A DNA stretch of 64,000 nt from Pohlia nutans (GCA_022496805.1 CM040094.1:14469501-14533500), one strand, 5' to 3'. Counted from the stretch's first letter, positions 34,647-46,824 are shown. Notes: generated by a model not told the origin, from the letters alone. A program made the numbers and translations.

Positions 34647-37600
34647 TCAATTTGGTGAATTCAAGCTTATCTGCACACCTCGCTTGACACGATCACTATC
34701 CTGGTGTCGCAACAAGTAGCAATAGTTCACCTGCAGACAATTATCGAGTTTAGCACCAGATGACATTTCAAAACCACAGCAGGAGCGAAACTTTGGTAAT
34801 GGATCTTTGACAGTTTGTAATCCTACGCGATTTAACCCCTAACGCCCGACATGGCCATCTGCATCACTGAACTTTGCAACAGTGGCATTTTCTCTTTTAC
34901 CTCAGTTTTCTGATTGCAATACATCATTTTAAAGCTCTTGTACTATACTACAAGATCAACAGTGTCGATCGTGTCAAACTGAAGTCATTTTCATACAAAC
35001 AGATGATGATTTGCAGCAGGGGGTTCAATTTTTGTACACTACAGAAAATATACAGTGGACGCTTAGGGGTAAAAAACAAGTTGAAATGCGAAAAAACAAC
35101 AACAGCTAATGACGGAAATCGTACCTCAAGGCGAAACAATTTAGTAGGGATCACAATTCCAGCGCCTGTCGAGACGCGGAACCCAGATAAGAAGTGCTTC
35201 AGCGACCAGGGACCAGAGTTCTCCCCCGTCAAAGGAAGGAGGTTGCCAGCGCAAACAAACGAGTGAGCATGGATGCCGTACTCCTTCAAAAATCGCATGG
35301 GCAAATCAAACGAAAAATCAGCGAAACCCGAAACTGCTAAATCGCCACCTAACGTGTCCTTCTTTACAACTGCTGCCACTGCTTCACCATCCCCCTTGTC
35401 TGTTTGCGCAGCAGGTCTGCGAAGCTCACTGGGACCAACACCTCTAGTGCGAAAACCCAACAGCGCGGATGGACCCCTCAATTCACCAAGTAGCGATGAA
35501 TGGCCACCCATGTAAAAACGGTCACTAATAGGAGTTGGTCTCGTTTTATATCCTGGTCCCCAAGGCAGAATGACACCTCCGGCCACTCCTACATTCAGTG
35601 CTGCGTTTGCAAACCCCAAAGGGATTGCCAACCTCGCCTCCACCTCCTGTGCAAGTCCACGAGATTAAAGCATATCAGCAGGCTTACTATAACATAGGCC
35701 CACCATGACATAGAGGGTGCTGTTGTGAGACTATATCAACATAAGGAGACCAGCATCATGATACATCTTACCAAACAAATATTTCCCGGTAGAGAAATGA
35801 AAGTTAGAAGGAAAAGCAGATTCAAGCATATCAGCAGGCTTACTGTAACATAGGCTCACCCTGACATAGAGGGTGCAATGATAAGACTATATCAACATAA
35901 GGAGACCAGTATCATGATACGACTTATCAAACAAATATTTCCTCGTAGAAAGGAAAAGTAGTCACCTGGCGTGCAAAACGTAGAAGCCTGCTATCAGGTC
36001 CTAGCCCTGCAATCTGCGTCGTTGAGATGAAGGCAATACCCCGCCGGGGTCGAAAGGCAGAGTCTCTATCATCACGCTTGTAGGTGTATTTAACTGCAGA
36101 GAGAAGACTGTGACCAAGTTGTCTCCGAACTGATTTAGAGGCACAACGTGAGGGATCCTTGAGGTCACGCCAGGTAAGGTTGTAAGAGATATCGTGCTGA
36201 TTGTCGCCAATCAAGCCTACAGAAAACCCCGACAGACGCTCTCTATAGGACGAATAGCGTTGCCAATCTTGGGTTAGGAGGGTAAGCCGGGTCGACAAAG
36301 AGGCTGGCAGTCCTTTAAACCTTGGATAGGTGACACCTGCACTGAGTTCCGAAGTTGTGTCCAAGCCGTAGCATCCCGTCGCATCAAGAGTTTCGGCATA
36401 GCCAACAAGATTCTTGTACTTAATCGTACCTTCCAGAGTCCATGCTTTTGTCTACACACAACCAACCCAAACATGAACTTCAGACTCGGCGACACTTAAC
36501 CCTTAAAGGACCAAGAATTCATAGTTTTAAAATGACAAATTCAATTATCCATATTGTGAAAAACATATTTAAGATAGGACCAGATTTTATATCACTGGAA
36601 TCAGTGAAGAACATTGCATGTGTTGATCAAAAGACAAATAAATTTGAATAAAAGGAAGTCTACATAGGACCTATTCAAAACTGCTATAAAAAACACGAGG
36701 CCCAATTTGGGCTTACTGGTCCTTCAGGGGTTAATCACCCCAAAGTATCAAAATCGAGGACACAGACAATCTTTACGGTGCAGCATAGTAAAGAAATCTT
36801 AAACATTGGGATGTGGACATGGACACTAAAACCCTGAACCCTATCAACTTCTATAGAACTGAATGGAGACTACAAGTTGCTGAAACTGGAAATCATCCTG
36901 GAACAAATTCTGGCACAAGTGACACTGGATATCAAGAAATTCTCCTTGCGGCTAAAACCAGCGGTCAAAAAAGCTTTATAGAACTAACAGTAACATTAAA
37001 GCATAACCGTAGTGCTCACCTGCAGGCAATTGTCAATATCACCGTGACCAACCGCTTACCTCGGGTTTAGAGAACACTCCGAGGTCACCCGCAAAAGGTC
37101 GCTTCACCTCTTCTACTTCCACGATCACGTTAGCCTGAACAAACATACCATATGCGAGGGTCAGATTCGGACAGTATTGTGTCGAAATCGAATTTCCACA
37201 TCATATTTTGAGAGGTCCACGTCACCATAAACCAATCACAAGATGACATGTGGCACTTTTGGATTTTAAAAAATTAATTAATGTTGAAACCGACCACGAC
37301 GTAGGGTAGCGTGTATTAGCAAGCCATTGAATATACCTATATTTTAGGATAATGATTTATTGAGGCTGCATTACCCTGGTCTCTAATACGCAATTCCAAG
37401 AGCGCAATCAGCGAACAAGACTTTCGTGAACTCTCAAGGCTAGCTCGAGGATTCACCGCATGTAATCAAAGAGGTCTAATCGGCGGATCCATTCAATCCA
37501 ATTCACGAACAAAGGAAAAAACAATTACCGTGCCAGGAAGCTCCTCGGGGCCAGCATCCAAGGTAATGACACATTTATCGAAAATGCCAAGAGCTCGCAA

Positions 37601-37876
37601 GCGCGAATTCGCACGAACAGACTCTTGAAGAAGATCCTGCATCGTGGACACTTCCCGAAGCTCCTTGAGCTGGGCCTCGATCACACTGTCCTTCGTCTTC
37701 ACGTTTCCTTTGATCTCAATGTCGTGGACCCGCACTTGCACGGGCTCCGTGGCCAGTTTCTCCGTCATGCTCTTGATCAAGTTCACGCTCTCCTCTTCGG
37801 AATCCTCCTCCTCCTCGAGGACCCGATCCTCCATCTCCTCCCCGCTATCCCCCGCCATCGCTAGGGTTTCAAACAA
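34647..37876 (-). CDS. SAM50: SAM50-like outer-membrane beta-barrel insertase (Omp85 family)
   Basis: It inserts beta-barrel proteins into the mitochondrial outer membrane (family knowledge). Five minus-strand exons, 37529-37876, 37060-37134, 35966-36451, 35125-35646 and 34647-34730, are all phase 0 and give 504 residues. Residues 1-45 are acidic. A single POTRA-like domain follows (VRVHDIEIKGNVKTKDSVIE to ANVIVEVEEVKRPF, ~48-130). The rest is barrel, with the Omp85 hallmarks KYTYKRDDRDSAFRPRRG, FISTTQIAG, GPSALLGFRTRGVGP and the short VNYCYLL C-terminal strand. The length fits plant homologues (~500-530). Translation may begin at Met1 or at Met7 (MAGDSGEE, 37858). The neighbouring genes are unrelated. 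Confidence 0.95.
34836..35069. mobile_element. TTAA-type MITE in SAM50 intron 4
   Basis: It starts CCCCTAACGCC after TTAA (34832-34835) and ends GACGCTTAGGGG before a decayed TAAA. It lies in the intron 34731-35124. Confidence 0.7.
35667..35950. repeat. Tandem duplication filling SAM50 intron 3
   Basis: Two ~150-bp units share 'aagcatatcagcaggcttac', 'gacatagagggtg' and 'tatcaacataaggagaccag'. Almost the whole intron (35647-35965) is this duplicate. Confidence 0.9.
36500..36730. mobile_element. TTAA-type MITE in SAM50 intron 2, best copy of the ~230-bp family
   Basis: Ends CCCTTAAAGGACCA and (inverted) CCCCTGAAGGACCAGTAAG; TTAA at 36496-36499 and 36731-36734. Relatives at 2112-2328, 53166-53393, about 53690-54115 and about 55520-55726. 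Confidence 0.88.
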
Positions 37877-39740
37877 CCCCTTCGAAATGCGCTCAAATCC
37901 AATGCGCTCAAAACCTCACCATTCTCCAATTCCGGAACAAAATAGTCTGTCCCCGAGCAAGGGACGACAGCTGCACCAGCCAAAACGGACGACCGGTGTC
38001 GCTGCTGTTCTTCAGCTCTGGCTATGGCGTCGAGGGCTTCGTACTCTCTCAAGTGTTTTCCTCTGCAAACCTGCCCTAACCCGGGTTAAACCCATGCACC
38101 AGGTCCGGATATCTGCTCTCGTATTCCGGTTGAGGTCCTGCTGTTTTGAGCCCGGTTATACATTGGAAGAGCCTGACTAGGTCCGGGTATATTCCCTCGT
38201 ACCGGAGTTACCGTAGAACTCTTTTACCGTAGTTCCAGGGCAGGTTGGAATATATATATATCACCGTATCCGGCCGTCAGGGTCGGCAGCTCTTGCCGGA
38301 TTTTTTTTACTTTTTTTTCCCAAAGTGTTGTGAATGTTGTGAATGTTCTCTAAGATTAGAGTTATTTGTACAGGCATCCGGTCTTTTGTCCTCCCTTTTT
38401 CATGAACAAGAGTTGGTACCATTCCTCCTCCTCCTCACGGTCCCACCCCTCTACCCAATTCTTCTCCCTCCCTCCAAATTTTTATGAATAAAAATTTCAA
38501 TCTATCCAGTGTTCTATTCTGGGTCTACAGTGAGATCATGCCGATCCTATCCTTTTCAAATTACAGGTTAAAAAAAAAGAGTTTTGAGGGACTTTACAAA
38601 TAACTCTATTATGTATATATCTTTTTAAGATTTTATTTTTTAATATAGAAAATATTAAAAATTTGAAAATTTTATTTCCTAAAAATTTGGGGTTCTCTTT
38701 TCATGGTCATTTTTTGTTGATTGTATACGGTATTCTTGAACTAAAATAGAGTTTGGCACAAAAATTCTATTGGCAGAAAGATTTTTGTGAGGGTGTGTGC
38801 ACAGTCTGTATTACATGATAGACTAAATTAAATTGTGTCAAAGTGTAGCGCGATAGTTTCAATGACGGAATCATTGTCATATTCGTGCATGTTTTGATTA
38901 AAATTTTGAATTTGTAAAGGTACATTTTAATTATTGGAAAAAATACATTTCATTGAATTATCAATCATACTCATTTATGAGAGGTCAAAGTGAAGCATGA
39001 CATGAAATTTAAACGAGTGAGACAATGTATTTGAAGTCTTGAATTTTTATTCATTTCACGAGGTAATTAATATTCAATAAATCATGTTATTAAGTTCATT
39101 CCTTATTGTAAAGCTCAAAAGAAGGTTCTCTCTAAATGAAAAATCCCCCATATTTTTAATGACCAAGACATATTTGTTTACTACTACAATCACAAGTTGA
39201 TGTTACTTTCACATGAAAGGATGCCACCCAATGCCACATTATATTATAATGTATCGTATTGTGACATCATTAGACTACTATTACGCTTGGGTGGCACATT
39301 GGTGCTTGCAAGCTGTCTCATTAAATATATTTGGATTAGGATTTGTAGAGAATCCAAGCGGTGTGTTCCAAAGATTGCTAAACGTTGACATGATTATAAA
39401 TTTGTAACCACTTACAAGAACCTTTCAATCTACAAGTATTAGTTCAAAAGTCAAGAATACGTTTGGTGCAAAGAGAAACAAAACCATTAAAACTAGCTCA
39501 GGTGATAGAAAGAGCTCGATGAGTGCCTATTGCAACAAGCAGCTAGTCGTGTAGTCCCTACCTTAGTATTTATTCTAAATTTACTTTTATGATTGTGTTA
39601 AATTGGGCAGTCATGTAACTCCTTCAAAACAATGCGTTTTTGTAGTCTTTCCCTTGGTGGGGCAGAGACAATAAAATAATGACGTCATCTAAGGATCCCA
39701 CCTTTTATAGGTGAACCGTAGGTTTGCATACATTGGAAAC
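37877..39740. other. Intergenic; SAM50 upstream region and dispersed repeats
   Basis: 37877-38060 is the likely SAM50 leader and promoter. 38062-38150 ('cctgccctaacccgggt', 'gtccgg', 'ttccggttga') resembles 40118-40205, a dispersed repeat pair. 39230-39730 resembles 44800-45450 (shared 'gctcgatgagtg' and 'tttggatt'). No gene is supported. Confidence 0.45.
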
Positions 39741-39749
39741 TTTGATCAG

Positions 39750-40008
39750 TTTAGCTGGGGCTAAACTGGGGTAGTTTAGCCCCCTCTTTAGCCCTGCTTA
39801 GCACTATGTGAAAAATGAGGGGGGGCTAAATTTTTTGTACCATTAGCCCCCTTTTTGTACCACTAGCCAGGGCTGAAACACAAATTAGCCGGGGCTAAAA
39901 ATGAGAGATTCAGGTTTTGCTGGAGCTAAAAAAGAGAAATTCAAGTTTAGCTGGGGCTAAACTTTCTGGTTTAGCCCCCCAAGCCAGTTTAGCCCCGGGG
40001 GCTAAAAG
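39750..40008. repeat. Foldback repeat built from GGGGCTAAA/TTTAGCCCC
   Basis: About ten copies of GGGCTAAA, or its complement TTTAGCCC, occur in both orientations within 260 bp. They begin with TTTAGCTGGGGCTAAACT and end with TTTAGCCCCGGGGGCTAAA. It is probably a MITE remnant or hairpin. Confidence 0.7.
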
Positions 40009-41389
40009 CTCCAAAGCTTCCAGTGATAACTCCATATAGTCAGAAGTTGTGACATTAAAGAGGTCTGAGTGCATGTATTTGTCACCCCACGAGTTTCTGG
40101 GGTATCCTCGTTCTTCAAAACCTGCCCTAACCCGGGTCAGTGAAACATCTAACCAGTTCCGGGTATACGTCCGTGTATATTTTAAATACCCGGTTGAAGC
40201 CCTCGAGTTTGTACAGGTATCACTTCGTCTCTCTCGTTTTTTTAGGGCTTGGCTTCAGGGGGGAGAGCTGGGGTTCTTTCAGTGAGGCTCTGGGGTTTGA
40301 GCCCTTCGTCCTGGAGAGCGAGAAGTTGATTACTTCGTGTTGCCCATGATGTAAGGTAAATAGTTAATCTCCAAGTCTCTTTACTTCATGCTTTTTTTTG
40401 CGTTCCGGCTGCATTTTTCGTGATTCCGAGGGAGTTTTTTTTCGCGAAGTTATGCGGATTTGTCGCTTCCGTGTGGTTTCTTCAGGTCTTTTAGCTCTCA
40501 TTGCGTCCGGTTTTTTTTATCGTAACGTCCCGTTTGTTTAAACTTATGGACACGAAACCGCTCTATTTATTTTTTCTTTTCCTCGGGAGAACTATACTTT
40601 TCTGTAAATGCTAGTGAACCGTTTCCTTGCCGTGGTTACTGTACCGATAACGTAGTTACAACAATTGAGGATTTTTAGATTTTCTCTGTACGATGTTATC
40701 GCATGTTGGATGTGCATGTCGTGAATTCTCGCAGCTTAAATTTTTTATATCTTTCGCATGACTTAAAAATTGCTGCGAATTTCTTCTGAACGTTGCTGGA
40801 CCGTCGTCAGTCTCAGAGCTGATGTGGACTTTTCTTTTGTTAAGCTCTATGGAGAGCACAATGTGCATGCGTTGCAAAGAAATAATCTGTTGTATATTTT
40901 ACTTTTTCTTCTGACTCATTGAGAAAGCTGATTCTTTTTACATTTTTTCGAAGATTCTGGCAACCACTCTAGAGGTGAATCGGACTGTGGCATCATGGTT
41001 TTTATGTTTTCTGACAATGTATATGTCTTAGTTTAAAGTACTAAGTCTCGTATAATCGGCTTTTGTAGTTTCATCTGATATACGCAGATGGAAGATTTTG
41101 TCGAAGTATATCCAGGGTTGCTTGGCATAGGTATCAAAACGTGAATATAGAATTACTTAAAGCATTTGAACAACAGGTAAGTTGACGCTGAAGGGTTTTG
41201 GTGCAATCGTTTCTGATACTGTTTCAGAAGGCACTTCTTTTTTGATATTTAGCTCATCTTTGAGAGTACCATACATATTTCTGTACTGATACAATTTTTG
41301 TATTGTGTTACCGATGACAGACTTGTGAGTTGCAGATTCATAGATCGCAGCATAAAGGGGCTCTTTCGTCAACTTGCATTTTCGGCTAG
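40009..41389. promoter_or_regulatory. Upstream region of the MYB-like gene
   Basis: 40118-40205 is the dispersed repeat also seen at 38 kb. 40230-41389 contains T-rich sequence and several gt/ag pairs consistent with a non-coding leader exon and intron (for example 'aaggtaaat' near 40353), but this is not resolved without transcripts. Confidence 0.3.
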
Positions 41390-42610
41390 ATGGCTTCGAT
41401 GGGAGAGCCAGACACGGTGGTGTTGAGGAGCAGGAAGGGGAAGAATTTTGTTGCAGAAGAGGAGGAGCAGCTTTGTCGGAGCTTTCTTCACGTTTCGCAA
41501 GATCCAACAGCCAGAAACGGCCAGCGCTTGACGGCCTTTTGGGAACGCGTGCGGGAGCATTACAACAGCAACAGACCCGTGGGAGGAGGGGAACGACCTG
41601 CACGGTCTCTGGAAACGAAGTGGGGAGTCATCAAGCACGATGTAGCCAAGTTCATTGGCAACTACAAAGTCGCGGTCGCGCTTTGTCAATCAGGGACATC
41701 ATCACACGACGTGTTGCAGAAAGCTCTGGAGCTTTACAAGTCCAAGCATCCCAAGAACCAGAGCTTCGTTTTCATTCACTGCTGGTTTCTTCTGAAAGAC
41801 ATCCCTCACTGGGCTGAGCCACTTGATGAGGGGAAGAGGACCACGCCGCTCAAGAGACTGGTTGATCAAGACTCGTCTTGTCAACGAGAGACTGTTCCCG
41901 ATGCACCAACGTTGAATATAGGTGAGCAGTGATTTTTTTTTGTTGCTAATTTTAACCAAAATTTGGGCTAGCTAATTGATACAAAGGATTTTTGAAAATA
42001 AAAATAAAATTATAGCCAGATTTCCTACATGTGTAGCCTCTTTAAATTTAAGTATCACCCATGTATTGCCTAAGTAGCATATGTGTATTACCCTGATATT
42101 ACCTATGTATTAATATGAAAGAGCATCCAAGGAGCCTGGATTGCTCTTCAAACCGTAGCAAAAATACTAAACTTTTCCTGAGAAATAAAAATCACTGTAG
42201 GTGAGTCGAGCTTCAAGCGGCCCCAGGGATCGAAAACCTCCAAGGAGGAGCAACGAGCGATGAAGCTCAAGGAAAGTGCACTGTGGGCTCAAGCCAAGGC
42301 TACTGCTGACATGGCGGCTGCGACGTACAAGAAAGCCAGAATCATGGAAGAGCAGAGTATCATGAACCTGTTCACATTACCAGAGGAGACTTTGGTGTGC
42401 GAACAAGCGAGAGAATACGTCAAGCTGCGTAGAATTGAGGAGCTTCAGAAGCTGAAAGACCGACTTAATAGCCAGGCCTCAGCAGCAGCTCCCATGACTT
42501 CAAGCCAAATACCTACGTCACCGATTTCGCAAGAATTACAGGCCCAACCATCAGCGACCCAGGTATCGAGTATCGCTGACACCAGCTTCACCAGGATCAT
42601 CAATATGTGA
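41390..42610 (+). CDS. MYB/SANT-like protein with NAM-associated C-terminal domain
   Basis: Exons 41390-41921 and 42201-42610 join in phase (G|GT) to 313 residues. The N-terminal half has a trihelix/SANT-like domain: EEEEQLCRSFLHVSQDP, FWERVREHYNSNRP and SLETKWGVIKHDVAKF (~22-95). It runs into the block SFVFIHCWFLLKDIPHW (~125-140). The C-terminal half matches plant 'no apical meristem-associated' proteins (KRPQGSKTSKEEQ, then a long Lys/Glu/Ala helix and RRIEELQKLKDRL). Such proteins descend from the DNA-binding ORF of PIF/Harbinger transposons or are related to it (family knowledge), so this may be a domesticated gene or a transposon accessory ORF. No Harbinger nuclease was seen nearby. The start could also be Met4 (41399). 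Its only intron is a hAT-like MITE. Confidence 0.85.
41927..42197. mobile_element. hAT-like MITE that forms the intron of the MYB-like gene
   Basis: The ends CAGTGATTTTT and (inverted) CAGTGATTTTT are an 11-bp perfect repeat. The 8-bp duplication TAGGTGAG stands at 41919-41926 and 42198-42205. The left duplicate holds the donor (TAG|GTGAG, intron from 41922) and the right one the acceptor (TAG|GTGAG, intron to 42200). Removing 41922-42200 leaves one TAGGTGAG and restores the frame ...LNIGESSFK.... A second copy lies at 1579-1881. Confidence 0.93.
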
Positions 42611-43030
42611 ATTGAAAATGAGTAGCTGCTTGCTTTTTCTTTTCCTTTTTCTTTTTCCCCACTTGGGCTCCCTCTTTGATGAGGTCCATTCCTCAAGTTG
42701 TCATGTACAGGTCATCCATTTCATTTTCACTTTCTAGCATGGAATATATTATAATCTTTGAGCAAAAGTGATGTAATCCCTTTCTCTTAGTCTTGGTCTG
42801 AGGACCTCAGGAAACTTGCAGGGACGATGATGAGAGTGCCCTCAATAGCTTAAGGCTAGAACCAGTTTGTCAATTTTGAGGACACTGCCCTTGCTCACAG
42901 ATTTCTGAAGCTCTCTGTTTACCACTTCCTTGAATTTCACTGAAATATTACGCTTTGTATCTAGCAATCCTCTTTTGGTCCTGCTATGGGTAATTTCAAT
43001 GTTTCCAGCAGTTTTATCTAGTTATAATTA
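42611..43030. other. 3' region of the MYB-like gene
   Basis: T-rich 3' UTR-like sequence. The short open frames here have no family features. Confidence 0.4.
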
Positions 43031-43267
43031 CTCCCTCCGTCCCAAAGTTATTGTCATGTTTGAAAGTGCTTTTTTAAGTAGGTCAAAAAAATACTTCCTT
43101 GTGGCTAATTTTATTTAGGTTGCAATGAACACATGCTATGTTCTTCAATCATTCTAGTGACTTAATTTGGAACCTTTTTTAATCATGTTTCTTACAATAT
43201 GATCAATGAAATTGGCTCAAAGAAATACCAAGCAAACAAGTTGGACAATAACTTTGGGACGGAGGGG
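43031..43267. mobile_element. Stowaway-like MITE
   Basis: CTCCCTCCGTCCCAAAG to CTTTGGGACGGAGGGG, with TA on the left side and a slightly eroded right edge (TTA). Near-identical to 2581-2831 apart from that copy's internal duplication. Confidence 0.88.
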
Positions 43268-43499
43268 TTAATTATTTATCAAAGAGGGTTTTACTATTGG
43301 CTTTGAACTGATCTCTGACAACAATAGGGGTATCAAATTGCGAGCTTGAGAGGGGAGACTCTGGGTCAGACGCGTTGCCATCCCGTAATTCTCACCCACA
43401 ATCGTGAGACTCTGACCAGATCTGTTGCCTTCTACAGGTGAATTGAAATTGAATTGAAATTGCATGATTATGCAATTGCTGTCCCAGGACTTATGAACC

Positions 43500-43605
43500 A
43501 TGTTCTTGCTCCAAAGCTCATTGTAAAAATCTGATGTAAAAGCTTGTTGTAAAAGTCTGTTGTGGAAGCTCGTTACAAAAATCCATTGCAAAAGCTTGTG
43601 TAAAA
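43500..43605. repeat. ~17-bp degenerate tandem repeat
   Basis: Six units of the form 'agctygttgyaaaart(c/t)'. They are non-coding; the open frame on the other strand is a by-product. Confidence 0.6.
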
Positions 43606-43992
43606 TCTTTTACTGTGACACCCTCTACTCTTATGGAAATTGTTCTTCTGCATGAATGATAATTAAACTTTGACGTACTTTACATTAGGGCTCAATTGTT
43701 GACCCTATGCAAACTTGTCAAATTTCAATCAATAGGATTTGAAAAGTTTGGGTCAGACCGATGGATTTTACATTAGGGCTTGACCTAAACTTCTCCTCAT
43801 TGTATGTGGTACATTTTTAGGTGCCAAATTGTTTTTATAACCCCAAAGTTCACAACTTGAACCCAAACACTTCAAATTCACCTCACTGTTAAAATGACAC
43901 ATCTCCAACATTTGTATGCCCATTGGTCCAACTATTTGTCAATTGGGTTGGAGCCAACAATTGGGTACAACCCTAATGGAAAGTGAATTTCT

Positions 43993-44248
43993 CTAAATCT
44001 CCCGGTGGTCTTGAATGAATGGGGACAAAAGTGCCCCTTGTTTTTGTTCGGTTCACGGCCCACCTTAAAAAACAACCCCCTCCTCTAATGGTTTTTTATT
44101 CCCAAATTGGTTCCCGAAGGATAAATAGGGTCCCAGTTTTGCAAAAAAAATTGCCAAGAAAAACACCGAAGGTGCCCAAAATGGAAATTTCAGAAAAAGG
44201 AGGGATGGATGAATAGTGCCCTGCATTCAAGACCACTGGGAGATTTAG
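43993..44248. mobile_element. 256-bp foldback MITE
   Basis: The arms CTAAATCTCCCGGTGGTC and (inverted) CTAAATCTCCCAGTGGTC differ at one position and continue through TTGAATG for 25 bp in all. The direct repeat at the edges was not resolved. Confidence 0.75.
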
Positions 44249-45469
44249 GGACGGAGATGGAAAGCGGGCCTTAATCCCTAATCGTCACAACGTCTAGTTT
44301 TTGAATGACCAATAGATTCAAACTTGTCCTACGTTCTCATCAATGCTTGGATGAAAATCATCCAAGTTTTTGGAGATGAAGTTGTTGTCATCCAATTGTT
44401 GGATTTGGTGATACTTGAGTACATTGTTTTTCTAAAATTACAAATGTAGAAGTATGTCAAGTTGTTGACTAAACGAAAACTGCATTGACTATAGTTCAAA
44501 AGTGGCCTTGTAGAAACGAGGTCATAGATTTAAAAAACACAAAAATTTCAAAGAATCACCACGTTAAAAATATCAAATTCATTCCATTCCAGCAAATTTT
44601 ACTCAAAAAATGTTAATGTTTTGTTTGTAATCAAATTTAAAAGGAATCTAAAATTCAAAAATCTAGAACTTTCATTTGTATATCAATTCCAAAATAATCT
44701 TCTAAATAGTACTTTATGATGATTTTTTTTAATTCGTCAATCTAGAGACACGTGGTACGTTTAGGGATTAAATCCAAGGATTTATGGTTACTAAAAAATG
44801 TGACATCATTGTAATAGTCATATAATTTGTGATATTTGTTCTGCTTGAGTGGCTTATTGAATAGCACTCTTTCTTTCAAAACTCTTTGGATTGAGGTTTG
44901 TGGAAGACTCAAGCTATTTGTGCCGAAGTGTGCTAAATGCTTGAGGCGATTTAGTAATTAGCAAATAATTCATAACCGCTTACATTATTGCAAATTTGTA
45001 ACCTCGTACATGAACCTTGCAACCTGCAAACATCAAGTTAAAAATGAAAATACATTGACTACCGTACGTGGAAGGCACGGTCGGCACTTTCATGTTGAAT
45101 AATTAATAAAATTTCAAACAGTGAAGGTTGGCACTTTCAAAAATAATTATAAAATTTCGGCTATTAATAACTAACATTGAATTTTACTAGCGGCTAGACG
45201 TTTTTTTTAATTTTTTATTCTACAATTTTTGTTGACTTCATTTTTGTTGATTTTGACAAAATACTTGGTAAATTTATTTTATTTTTCGGCATTTTTTGGG
45301 GGAATTATTTTTTGCCGACCCTGCCTTCCAAGTACGGTATGAAGAGAGGCGAAGTCGAGAGACCTTGTTCATGTAGCAAAGAGCTCGATGAGTGTCCATT
45401 GGAAAGAATGACTAAGTCATCTCGAGATCCCTCATTTTATACGTAAGCCCATGGTTCGACCCTTTAGCC
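44249..45469. repeat. Diverged dispersed repeat, sister of 39230-39730
   Basis: 44800-45060 and 45370-45450 follow the 39.2-39.7-kb sequence in order ('gtgacatcatt', 'tttggatt', 'agagctcgatgagtg', 'gtcatct.gatcc'), with other sequence in between. No gene is seen. Confidence 0.5.
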
Positions 45470-45470
45470 C

Positions 45471-46824
45471 CTAAGTGACCGAACGACCATTTTATGGTCG
45501 CTGCCCTTTTTTTATGGGCTTCCCAAGATGAAAAAAGCTTTTTTTTTTTTTTTTTTAAAAAAAATTCAAATAGTAAATCAAGTCTACTTTCCAACCCAAT
45601 TTGAATCATGTCAATCCGAGTTAAACTCCATTAAGGAGAAATTATCAAAGACAAACACCTCAACATTGTCCTAGTGTTACAGACGAGGTTACAGAACTTA
45701 CTATTTGGGGGAAGTAATAATGTTCCCTCTTTGCAAAAAAAAATCTTTTTTGAACTTTAGAATAGAATGTCTAGTTTCAACCAATCATACCAAATTTCAA
45801 ATTCTAAAAATAAAATTTGTAATTTTGGTGAATATTCAACAATAAATGCTTTTAAATTCGTTTAATGAGTATCTAAAACATTTTTTGAAAGTTTGACCGT
45901 ACGGACAATTACTAAACATCGTGCTGCTCATTTTCTCTTTTGGACCAAACTTCATCAAAGTTGTAAAAACAATATTTAATAACACATTTAGGTTTTGCCT
46001 TTACCCCCTCTATCATTTAGGGGTTAGTGCCTGGCTGACCACATTTTGGTCACTGCACTGTCAAAAATGCAAATATTAGAAAATCCATGAAGAATTGGAT
46101 TTTTGATTGTGAAATTCAAAGTCGGAGATTTATAATACACATTTAAAAAAAATTACAATTTGGAGTCGTGCAACTATGAAAATACCTATAAACAAAATGC
46201 GAAAGTGATACTACAAATACTTGAAAATACAGTACATACTTTCAAACACAACATATGTATTGTGCGGTATTTCTAGTGTTTGGAAGATTATTATCTTGTT
46301 TTACTTTTTTTGGATTGTGTTCTCTTGTTTAGGTTCCATTAGAGTATGTATTCCGATCTTGATCAATGTACCAACTCCTTTCAATTTTATACCGTATAAT
46401 TTTTTGTCCTAAACCGTACATGGATAAGTCACTCTCACTTATAAAATTCACAATAATCATATATGAGTTTGTTCCTGATATGAAAGATTGCAACGGAGAG
46501 GTGTTGACGTGGTTCATTGTTCAGCTTCTTTACTTTCATTTTTGAAAATTTAACCCAAATTCTATTTAATTTTGAAGTCACACACCTTCCAAAATCTCAT
46601 CTTCGAATATGCATTATACAGTTCAAAGACACATTGTCTATAATTTTGCAATTCTACTATTGGATGATTCTCTAATTTTGGCAAATTGTCTTTATTCTAG
46701 TTGAGAATACACTTGTACTGTTACTTTTTAATTTAATTCATTCTATTTTTAATAGTATCAAATGTGGTTGAAAAATCCACTGAAATCCAGTGCACCTAGC
46801 AATAGTATAACGAGCACTAAAGGA
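45471..46824. mobile_element. TTAA-type element related to the host of the piggyBac insertion
   Basis: Left end CCCTTTAGTGCC is interrupted by 45478-46023. Right end CACTAAAGG..A precedes TTAA (46825-46828). The body aligns, inverted, with 21599-21982 joined to 28738-29133, giving the empty site for the piggyBac insertion. Confidence 0.75.
45478..46023. mobile_element. TTAA-family MITE inserted at TTAG inside another element's terminus
   Basis: Ends CCCCTAAGTGACC and (inverted) CCCCTAAATGATAG. The duplicated target is TTAG on both sides (45474-45477 and 46024-46027), which lies within the neighbour's CCCTTTAGTGCC terminus. Family of 33189-33728. Confidence 0.8.
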
